From NCBI RefSeq assembly GCF_024611995.1, contig NZ_CP102510.1, positions 310,001-374,000 of the forward strand: 64,000 bases of DNA. The letters are read 5' to 3'. This DNA comes from Streptomyces sp. NBC_00162. Its GTDB lineage: Bacteria; Actinomycetota; Actinomycetes; Streptomycetales; Streptomycetaceae. The notes under the pieces are model-generated. The model saw nothing but the letters and a program-made list of their open reading frames with translations. It ran no database searches and was not told the origin of the DNA. Positions 1-7,548 of the stretch are shown here, one piece after another (position 1 is the first letter of the stretch; every line of letters begins with the position of its first letter). The position numbers were made by a program, and so were the translations under genes.

Positions 1-915
1 GAGCGCCGAGCCATCGTTGCTGCGCTGCGCATGCTCGACGAACGTGGCGTGGTCGAGCGTCTCGACGGCGACCTCGACGGATATCTGCACGACGATCACG
101 CGCCCGTGCTTCTCGCCATCCATCACACCCGGCTGGCCTACGTCGTCGCCAATCCTGGTGCCGTCGACCCTGCTGCCGACCCGCAGGCATGGCTTGAGCA
201 GGTGCAGCGCGAACCGGACGCGGCCCGCCGGATGCGCCGGGCCCTGGTGGATGACACCTGCGTTCATGTCGCGCTGCTCGATGAAGCTGAGGCGCAGTGG
301 CTGAGCCAGCGGGTGCGGGGCGACGACGGCGGTCCGCTGGCGGATGCCTTCGGGTTGGTACTGGAACGACGCGCGGAGGGAGCTGCGTTCGTCGTGCCCG
401 ATGAGGCATACCGGCACTTGCACGAGCTCGGCCCGATGCCCTTTCCCGCCCCAGGCACCGTCAATCACGCAGCGTTGCTGCTGCTCGACCATGCTGCCCT
501 GCATGGCACGACCGGCGATGGGCCCGGGCCGGGCTGGCGCGGCATGACCGAGGACCAGGTGGTGGCGGCACTGACGGGGTTCGCCGACGGTAACGCCAGT
601 GGCAGGGGTGGCTGGGGAGCCGAGTACGCCCATAACCCGGTGCTGCTTGCTAGCAAGGTCCGTGATCTTCTGGTCGGCGCCCACCTGGCCCGCCTCAACT
701 ACGGCGGCTCGCGCGCCGGCGAGGAAGGTGCAGCGGCGTGGTGGTTCGCTCCCACGGCTGGCCGGTGGGCGCAAGGAGGCAACCAGGATCCCAAGGGCGG
801 CCGTTCTCGTTCGTCCAGGTCCGCAACCGCGGAACGTCACCCGCACATCGCAGTCCAGCAGGGCTTGTTCGGCGACACCAAGGTCGGGGACATGACGGAG
901 GAAAGCACGCGTTGA
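1..915 (+). CDS. jetB: Wadjet JetB-like subunit (TIGR02678/DUF2398 family), 5' truncated
   Basis: The frame is open from the first base with no convincing start, so the N-terminus lies left of the window; 304 residues are visible. The sequence looks like the TIGR02678/DUF2398 family, recognised mainly from context: it sits directly before a TIGR02680-type SMC-like ATPase and a TIGR02679 protein. In Wadjet systems JetB is the MukE-like winged-helix partner of the kleisin JetA, and with JetC it forms a loop-extruding complex that detects small circular DNA. Its TGA stop overlaps the TTG start of jetC (TTGA), which implies translational coupling. jetA (TIGR02677) is expected just upstream, outside the window. 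Confidence 0.8.
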   Translation, partial: ERRAIVAALRMLDERGVVERLDGDLDGYLHDDHAPVLLAIHHTRLAYVVANPGAVDPAADPQAWLEQVQREPDAARRMRRALVDDTCVHVALLDEAEAQWLSQRVRGDDGGPLADAFGLVLERRAEGAAFVVPDEAYRHLHELGPMPFPAPGTVNHAALLLLDHAALHGTTGDGPGPGWRGMTEDQVVAALTGFADGNASGRGGWGAEYAHNPVLLASKVRDLLVGAHLARLNYGGSRAGEEGAAAWWFAPTAGRWAQGGNQDPKGGRSRSSRSATAERHPHIAVQQGLFGDTKVGDMTEESTR

Positions 916-3900
916 ACGACATCTTTGATCTCGATTTCTCCTCACCGCAACCGCTGCCGCCCTCCGGTAGCCCCCACCGGTTCGGCGGCCGCTGGCGCTT
1001 GGTCGGCGCCGGTCTGTCGAACGTGTGGCGCTACGGCGACCTCGACCTCCCGGCGGCCTCCGGACGCCTGCTGCTGCGCGGACCCAACGGGACCGGCAAG
1101 ACCACAGCGCTGGAGGCCCTGTGGCCCTACCTGCTGGACCTGAATGCCGCCAGACTCGCCGCAGGCAAATCGCGCCCCACCACCCTGAAGCTCCTGATGA
1201 GCCAAGGCGCCCCGGCCAAGGGCCGCCGTTACGGATACCTGTGGCTGACCTTCGCGGCTCCGTCCGGCGAACCCGCAGCGGACAGCGCTCAGCAGCCGGC
1301 GGCAACCGTCGAAGAAGTTGTGAGTTTCGGAGTCCGGCTCCAGTACTCGCCCAGCTCCACCCCGGCCGTCCGCGTCATCCCCTTCACCGTGCCCGGCCGC
1401 CCCCTGCAGGAGTTGGCGCTGCGTACTCCCGAAGGCGGCGCGCTGGAACACGAGGAGTTCTCCACCCTCGTGGGGGCAGCCAGCGGTCACGTCTTCACCG
1501 AACCCGACGACTACATCGAGCACCTGGCACACCACATCTGGTCCACCACCCCTGGTGAGCTGCGCTTACTCGCCTCACGGCTGCGGGAAGTACGCAACCC
1601 CACCCTGCTGGGCGACGTCTCCCCGTCCGCGGCCGCCGACGCACTACGGCAGTCCCTGCCGGGCGTGGACGGAGACGTCCTCAAAGCGACAGCGGAGGCA
1701 CTCGCCGAATCGGACACCACCCGTGATGCCTTCGAACGCGACGATCACGCCGCCACCCTGCTCGCAGAGTTCGCCCGTGTATGGACCGGGCACGTCGTCG
1801 ATGTCACCCGCACCGCTCACACCGCCGCGCGTGAAGCCGAGACCGCAGCCGCCGAATGCGCCCGTCACGTCCGGAAGTGCACCAGCCGCCTCGACGACGC
1901 GAGGGCCGCTGCCGAACAGGTCAGCGCTGCTGCTCAACGGCTCAATGAAGACCACCGCGTCGCCCAGGCCGCCGCGCGCGCCATCGAAACCAGTGACGCC
2001 TACCAGTCCCATGGCCGTGTCATGGACCTGCGCAAGCGGCTGAAAGCCGAGCAAAGCGCTGCATCCAGCAGCTACGACAGGCTCAACTCCGCGGCTGACC
2101 AGGCACGAAAGCAGACCGAGGACGGCCAAGCAGCCCTTGAAGACGTCATCGGCGACATCGCCGACCTCTCTGCCTCCGCAGCGGCCGCGGGCGCCCAGCC
2201 GACAGTGCTGGCCACCCTGCTCACCCACCACCCCCGCGCCCGCGCGACCCGGCCTGTCGCCGACTTCGTCATCGACCCGGGCCCCGGACTGACCCTCACC
2301 CATGACCGTGCCGGACTCGACCAGCTCGCCACCGCCTGGACGCACACGGCACAAGCGCACCGGACCGCAGCTGACCGGGCCGCGCTCATCCTGCGCGACT
2401 ACGAATCCGTCGCAGCAGCAGAGAAATCAGCAGCGACTGCTGACCACACCGCGGCCAGCGTCGAAGCCGCCTACGACGAGGCATCCCAAGCTCTCGCCAT
2501 CGCCGCCGCAGCGGCCCGCGCAGTGGCCCACCAGTCCCTCGCCGATACCGCCCGATGGGCCCAAGAGCATCCCCATCTCCGCGGCCTGCGCCAAGAGGCG
2601 GAACCTGTCTGGGAGCAGCAAACGGTGTGGGACGCGGACGACGTCCACGCCCTCACCGCAGCCGAACCTTCGACGGTCCGCGACCAGCTCAACGACTGGG
2701 CCGATCAGGCCCTGCGTATCGGTGAAGCGTTCGCAGCCATCCATGAAAGCGCAGCCAAGCAGCACCAGGCCACCGCAGCCACCCTGGACGCCACGGCCGC
2801 GGAGCACCGTGGCGAGGCCCGGCGACTGCGCTCCGGGCAGCTGCTGCCACTGCCTCGCCCGCATTGGGCAGGGTCCGGCCAGGACGACACCGCGCTCGGC
2901 GCGCTACTCGAATGGCATCCCGCACTCGATGCCTCAGACGACCAGAAGGCACTCATTGAGCTGGCCTTGGCCACCTCCGGAGTCCTCAGCGCTCACCTGC
3001 ACCCAGGTGGAGCCACCAACCACACCTGGCACATCAGCCCCGCGGGCACCGTCCCGGAGCCTAACCTGACCGCTGTCCTGGACATCGTGCACGACCATCC
3101 GCACACGGCCCTCGCCCGCGCCGTCGTGGAGCGCATCGCACTGACCGACACCGCACCTGGCCACCACGGCCTCGCTGCGATCGTCATCGGACGCGACGGC
3201 ACCTTCACCACCGGCCCCCTCGGGGCAGATCCCGTCGCCGCGCTACAGGCCACCGACAGCCAGGTTCCACCCGCCTCCCACATCGGCGCCCGCACCCGCC
3301 TGGCCCAGGCCCAGGCCAAAGCCGACGAGCTGGACGCAGCCGCCCAAGAACTCGAGGCCAGCGCCGCGGCCGAGCGCAACGCCGCAGCCGAGTGCCGCCA
3401 AGAGCGCAACCACATCCGCGCCCAGGCCCAGGCATTCCCGTGCCGGCGCGAGCTGACCGAGACCGAGGCACTGCGCGCCAGCGCAGCGAAAGAGGCAGAC
3501 CAGCGGCATACCACCGCACGGACGCTCCGGGAGTATGCCGACGCTGCCGCCGCCGAGCACACCCGTTTGCGGATGGACTGGGCAGTCCGCGCCCGAAGCA
3601 TGCAGTTGCCCACCGACCCCGCAGCCCTCGACAGGCTCAGTGCAGACGGCCGGACCTGGGCTGAAGCACTAGTGAAAGCCGCGGATCAGTTGTCTACACG
3701 TCTGCTGCCCCGGCTTGAGCGGGTCCTCAAGACCCTGCCCGACGAAACCGCCCTCGCCGAACGCCTGGCCGACCTCCAGCACACCGCCCAGAGCGCTCAC
3801 ACCACAGTCCTTGAGACCACGGCCGAACTCACCGAGGCTCAGTCCCACGGCGACGCCGAGGAAGCAGCACGCCGCTTCGAGGCAGCCACCGACCGGGCCG

Positions 3901-5153
3901 ACGACCTCCACCGGCGTCTCGAATCGGCCCGAACACAGGTCGTTGAAGCAGAGAAGAAGCTCAGTACCCGCGAGAGCGAACTCAACTCCGCCCGAGAGCG
4001 ACTGAACGACGCACACCCACACCAGACAACCACACGCGCGCATCTGGCCACCCTGCTCTCCTGGGCCCCACTCGCCCGGGCGATCGAAGCCGGTCCCGGC
4101 CGCCTCCCCAACGCCACTGACGGCCCGGAATTCCTCGACACCGTCGAAGAACTCCTCCGACGCCGGCCAACCGCCTCCAAGAAAACCCTCGGCGAACGCT
4201 ACGACACCATCCGCGCCGAACTCGCCCAGACATGGACCATCGCCCGCGACGACACACCCACCGGACTCGAGCAGCTAGACACTTTCGTCCTCACCCAAGC
4301 CGAAACCGACTACGACCCCCTCAGCGCCGCAACCCGCGCGCAGGACCTCGCAGGCCGGGCCAAAGCCGCACTCGACGCCGCAGAAGCTGCCGCACTCCGT
4401 GACTTCGTCATTGGCCGCCTGCCTGCCGCCATCGGAACCGCCTGGACCGCCCTGACAGGGTGGGCAAAAACGGTCAACCGCAAGATGCGTGCAGCCCAGG
4501 CATCCTCCGGAGTCGGAGTCCAAGTCCACATCAACCTGCGTGACGACCTGGACCCCGCCACCCGCACGGTGTACGAACTGTGCTGCAAGATCAGCGACGC
4601 CGTCCGCACCGAAACGCAAAAGGACCAGGTCGGACAGGCGCTGCGGTCCCTACTTGCCGCGGCCGACGGCACCACCATGGAGGAACGCCTGACCGCGGCA
4701 GTCGACATCCGCAACTGGGTCGATGTCCACTACCTCGTGGAACGCCCCGGCTCCGACGGCAAACCGGTCACCGGTCGGTGGGGCCCACGCACCGGCCTGT
4801 CCGGAGGCGAACGACGACTCGTCGTCCTGGCGCCCATGCTCGCTGCGATCGCCGCCTACTACGACCGCTACCCCGCCACGGCACTGCGTCTGGTCCCCCT
4901 TGACGAAGTCCCCGCTGAGGTCGACGAACGCGGTCGCGAGGGCCTGGCGCGCTACCTCGCCGAACTCGACCTGGACATCCTGTGCACCTCCTACTTGTGG
5001 GACGGCGCACCCGGCGCGTGGGACGGCATCGATGCCCACGACCTCGAAGCGGGTGCCGACGGAACCGTCGTCGCATTCCCGATGCTCATCCGTACAGGCC
5101 AGGACCTGCCCGGGAACACCGACGCCGAACTTCGGGCCGGGAGTCCCTCATGA
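912..5153 (+). CDS. jetC: Wadjet JetC, SMC/MukB-like ATPase (TIGR02680 family)
   Basis: A 1413-residue SMC-like ATPase, the motor of the Wadjet plasmid-defence complex. Seen: Walker A GPNGTGKTTALEALW near residues 57-71; a long Ala/Glu/Arg/Gln-rich coiled-coil middle (roughly 190-1230) interrupted by a hinge-like globular part near 690-790; a C-terminal ABC signature GLSGGERRLVV near 1294; and a D-loop/Walker B region LVPLDEVPAEVD. The TTG start at 912 is chosen because GGAGGAAAG lies 6-7 bases upstream and it overlaps the jetB stop. An upstream ATG at 738 would add 58 residues of unrelated sequence read across jetB. The stop overlaps the jetD ATG (ATGA). A TTA codon lies at 1566-1568. Confidence 0.93.
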   Translation: MNDIFDLDFSSPQPLPPSGSPHRFGGRWRLVGAGLSNVWRYGDLDLPAASGRLLLRGPNGTGKTTALEALWPYLLDLNAARLAAGKSRPTTLKLLMSQGAPAKGRRYGYLWLTFAAPSGEPAADSAQQPAATVEEVVSFGVRLQYSPSSTPAVRVIPFTVPGRPLQELALRTPEGGALEHEEFSTLVGAASGHVFTEPDDYIEHLAHHIWSTTPGELRLLASRLREVRNPTLLGDVSPSAAADALRQSLPGVDGDVLKATAEALAESDTTRDAFERDDHAATLLAEFARVWTGHVVDVTRTAHTAAREAETAAAECARHVRKCTSRLDDARAAAEQVSAAAQRLNEDHRVAQAAARAIETSDAYQSHGRVMDLRKRLKAEQSAASSSYDRLNSAADQARKQTEDGQAALEDVIGDIADLSASAAAAGAQPTVLATLLTHHPRARATRPVADFVIDPGPGLTLTHDRAGLDQLATAWTHTAQAHRTAADRAALILRDYESVAAAEKSAATADHTAASVEAAYDEASQALAIAAAAARAVAHQSLADTARWAQEHPHLRGLRQEAEPVWEQQTVWDADDVHALTAAEPSTVRDQLNDWADQALRIGEAFAAIHESAAKQHQATAATLDATAAEHRGEARRLRSGQLLPLPRPHWAGSGQDDTALGALLEWHPALDASDDQKALIELALATSGVLSAHLHPGGATNHTWHISPAGTVPEPNLTAVLDIVHDHPHTALARAVVERIALTDTAPGHHGLAAIVIGRDGTFTTGPLGADPVAALQATDSQVPPASHIGARTRLAQAQAKADELDAAAQELEASAAAERNAAAECRQERNHIRAQAQAFPCRRELTETEALRASAAKEADQRHTTARTLREYADAAAAEHTRLRMDWAVRARSMQLPTDPAALDRLSADGRTWAEALVKAADQLSTRLLPRLERVLKTLPDETALAERLADLQHTAQSAHTTVLETTAELTEAQSHGDAEEAARRFEAATDRADDLHRRLESARTQVVEAEKKLSTRESELNSARERLNDAHPHQTTTRAHLATLLSWAPLARAIEAGPGRLPNATDGPEFLDTVEELLRRRPTASKKTLGERYDTIRAELAQTWTIARDDTPTGLEQLDTFVLTQAETDYDPLSAATRAQDLAGRAKAALDAAEAAALRDFVIGRLPAAIGTAWTALTGWAKTVNRKMRAAQASSGVGVQVHINLRDDLDPATRTVYELCCKISDAVRTETQKDQVGQALRSLLAAADGTTMEERLTAAVDIRNWVDVHYLVERPGSDGKPVTGRWGPRTGLSGGERRLVVLAPMLAAIAAYYDRYPATALRLVPLDEVPAEVDERGREGLARYLAELDLDILCTSYLWDGAPGAWDGIDAHDLEAGADGTVVAFPMLIRTGQDLPGNTDAELRAGSPS

Positions 5154-6427
5154 ACTGCCCGCTGTGCAACGGAGCCTGCGCAGAGGCCGACTTGGTCCCA
5201 CTGCTCAGCCCCGAACTCACCTGGCTATGGCAAGCCCTGGCGGCAGCAGCCGACCGACGAGGGGACGAGACACTCACCTCCGGCACCCCGGTCACGGTAT
5301 TGCTGCCCGTCTCGGCAGCCCAGTGCGCTGCGGCAACCGGCCTCATCGGCGGACGGCCACCAGAGCCCGGCCAGCGACGTCGCCTCAACCTGGAGGAACT
5401 GGCCGCTGCCGTGGCCATCCGCGGACCAGCGCTTACACCCGGCGCCGTCGCTGCCCATGCCTGCAACCGAAGGCTGGCAGCCAAGGCCCGTAGCCGCGCC
5501 GAGCACACGGCCGCTTCCGACCGGATCCGTTCCCTCCTCGAACACTCCGCAGCCGACCTACCCCACCACGTACGTGAACGCATCCAACCGGCCACCGCCT
5601 TCACACGCCTACACAAGCTCGGGTGGATCACCCGCCTGCTCAAGACACCAGACCCGGAAACGCTGCTCACCCAGGCCCTGCAGGTGGCCGCCCGCCTACC
5701 CCCACCCGGCCGACGCATCGACCGCCGAATCCTCGTGCCGGGCAATCCCCACGCCCTCGACGCGGGCACACTGCCCGCCTTAGTTCTCGCGCTGACCGGA
5801 ACATCCGCCACAAGGGGGCGTTCAAGCTGGGTCCATCTTGGAGTCGACTGCGACGACCTGCTTGGCGGACTCATCATCACCGGAGTCACACCACGTGGAT
5901 GGCAGATTCCCCCTGGCGCGACCTTCGCCCTGCCTCCCAGAGAACTTGCCGACATCACCTGGCAACCACCCGACAAGAACAACGAGTGGGCTTTCGTCAC
6001 GGAAAACCCATCCGTGCTCGCCGCAGCAAGCAACCACGCCTTGGCCAACGACGGGGTCCGGACACCCCGCGTGATCTGCACGGCCGGCACACCCTCACAA
6101 CTGGAATGCCAAGCAATCGGCGCGCTGTCCACCGCTGGATGGCGGATCGCCATCCGCGCCGACTTCGACCAAGCCGGTCTGGCTCACATGCGAGCACTAC
6201 TCGCAGCCGCACCAACCGCGCTCCCATGGAGAATGAGCGCAGCTGACTACCTTCAAGCCGCTCCCAAGGGAACCGACATACTTCACCTCCAGGAGTCCGA
6301 CGCCCCCTGGGACCCGTTTCTCGTTACTGCGATGCTGACCCAGTCCACCCCCGTGTACGAAGAGGATCTGCTCGTCAAACTACTCGCTGACATCGCTGAC
6401 GGCCGACCAGAGTTAATCGAGGCGTGA
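5150..6427 (+). CDS. jetD: Wadjet JetD nuclease-like subunit (TIGR02679, DUF2399/Toprim C-terminus)
   Basis: A 425-residue protein matching the TIGR02679/DUF2399 family, the Toprim-type nuclease subunit that cleaves DNA trapped by JetABC. Near residues 334-345 the segment IAIRADFDQAGLAHMRALL resembles the GDFD-x-x-G Toprim acidic motif of the family. The N-terminus carries a CPLCNGAC cluster. Start: the ATG at 5150 overlaps the jetC stop by four bases (ATGA), so the two are translationally coupled. Two TTA codons are present (5780-5782, 6413-6415), one of them four codons before the stop. The gene ends 70 bases before the oldest degenerate repeat of CRISPR array 1; no terminator hairpin is obvious. 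Confidence 0.9.
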   Translation: MNCPLCNGACAEADLVPLLSPELTWLWQALAAAADRRGDETLTSGTPVTVLLPVSAAQCAAATGLIGGRPPEPGQRRRLNLEELAAAVAIRGPALTPGAVAAHACNRRLAAKARSRAEHTAASDRIRSLLEHSAADLPHHVRERIQPATAFTRLHKLGWITRLLKTPDPETLLTQALQVAARLPPPGRRIDRRILVPGNPHALDAGTLPALVLALTGTSATRGRSSWVHLGVDCDDLLGGLIITGVTPRGWQIPPGATFALPPRELADITWQPPDKNNEWAFVTENPSVLAAASNHALANDGVRTPRVICTAGTPSQLECQAIGALSTAGWRIAIRADFDQAGLAHMRALLAAAPTALPWRMSAADYLQAAPKGTDILHLQESDAPWDPFLVTAMLTQSTPVYEEDLLVKLLADIADGRPELIEA

Positions 6428-6497
6428 TCAGCTGGTCAACAGCACTTCCCAGCGCAGAGTGCTCCTGAGGCATCGCCTAGCCTGCGAGTACGACCGA

Positions 6498-7132
6498 AAA
6501 CTGCACCCCGCGTGCGCGGGGAGCATCGTCGCCAACGAACCTTCCCGGCAACGCGGGGATCATCCCCGCATGCGCGGGAAGTAGATCACCAAGCGGCCTG
6601 GATCGCGGCGTACTCGGGGTCATCCCCGCGTACGCGGTGAGCAGACCTTGCGGGTCGGCATCCGGCCCTGGATCGGGGTTTCATCCCCGCATGCGCGGGG
6701 AGCAGTCGGTAGACGGGCCGCGCGAGGCCAGCGGGAGGGGTTCATCCCCGCATGCGCGGGGAGCAGGCCCCGGCCAGCGGCGCGGGGCGTGGGGGTTAGG
6801 GTTCATCCCCGCATGCGCGGGGAGCAGCACGCTGCTGATGCAAGTCGGCCCCGGCCGGAGGGTTCATCCCCGCATGTGCGGGGAGCAGCCTCCAGCGTCA
6901 CCTACTCCTGGTCCTCGCCCGGGTTCATCCCCGCATGCGCGGGGAGCAGGTCTCACTCGGGCCGGGTATCGAGGACGCCAGGGGTTCATCCCCGCATGCG
7001 CGGGGAGCAGTGCCACTCGGCGAGCTCGGCGGATCCGGCCTCGGGTTCATCCCCGCATGCGCGGGGAGCAGCCGGCGTAGTCGAGGGCTACGCCCCACGG
7101 CTCGGGTTCATCCCCGCATGCGCGGGGAGCAG
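6498..7132 (-). CRISPR. Type I-E CRISPR array 1 (about 11 repeats, transcribed leftward)
   Basis: 29-base repeats at a 61-base period start at 6677, 6738, 6799, 6860, 6921, 6982, 7043 and 7104, with 32-base spacers. Three more degenerate units start near 6616, 6556 and 6498. On the minus strand the repeat begins CTGCTCCCCGCGCATGCGGG and ends GATGAACCC, a typical I-E palindrome (CCCCGCGCATGCGGGG core). Repeat decay at the low-coordinate end marks that side as the trailer, so the leader is on the right, next to cas3. The copy at 6860 has one substitution (ATGTGC). Protein-like frames across the array come from the repeat and are not genes. Confidence 0.97.
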
Positions 7133-7548
7133 GCTGGCTGACCTGGCACTCTACGACGGTCGCAGGCTGGTTTGCAGCACTTCCTCTGAATCCGGCAATC
7201 CGGACACCGAGGCTGCTGTGTCACCATCCCCGCGTGCACGGGGAGCGGTTCGGACGCTCTCTCGTTCAGGCTGCCACGACCGTAGTGACTGGCCGCGCGG
7301 AGTGTGGAGAGATCTCGCTGCAGGCTCCCTTTGCGACTTGCTGCGGGAGGAAAGTCGGTTCCACTACGGTGTCGACGTAGCTGGTGGCCGCCCAGGCCGC
7401 TGGCCGTGCTTCTCGTTGCCGTATTGGCAGAAGGAGCCGGATCCCGACTGCCCATGGATGCCGACATCCGGGTCACTGTGGTGATGGTGTTCGTGCTGGC
7501 GTTCGTCCGCGGTTCACTCCCGACGAGGGGGGCTCGGAGGGGGATCTG
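7133..7548. promoter_or_regulatory. CRISPR array 1 leader and divergent cas operon promoter region
   Basis: About 415 bases without a supported gene between array 1 and cas3. Read on the minus strand, the last bases before the first repeat are CCAGGTCAGCCAG. Array 2 has CCAGGTCAGTCAG in the same position, so this is a conserved leader-end motif, likely used by Cas1-Cas2 for polarised spacer insertion. A decayed repeat-like block (CATCCCCGCGTGCACGGGGAG) lies at about 7224-7244, out of phase with the array. The cas promoter must also lie here; I cannot assign -10/-35 boxes with confidence. Confidence 0.6.

Noticed and set aside
738..911. Upstream extension of jetC from ATG 738
   Set aside because: Overlaps jetB coding by 178 bases and lacks a ribosome binding site; the TTG at 912 has GGAGGAAAG.
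6637..7484. Long open frames with repeated RMRGEQ/SSPHARGA peptides across array 1
   Set aside because: They are translations of the CRISPR repeats in phase with the 61-base period; spacers are not coding.
7384..7548. Upstream extension of cas3
   Set aside because: The extra 55 residues are Arg/Gly-rich without Cas3 similarity and cross the leader; ATG 7549 has a good ribosome binding site.
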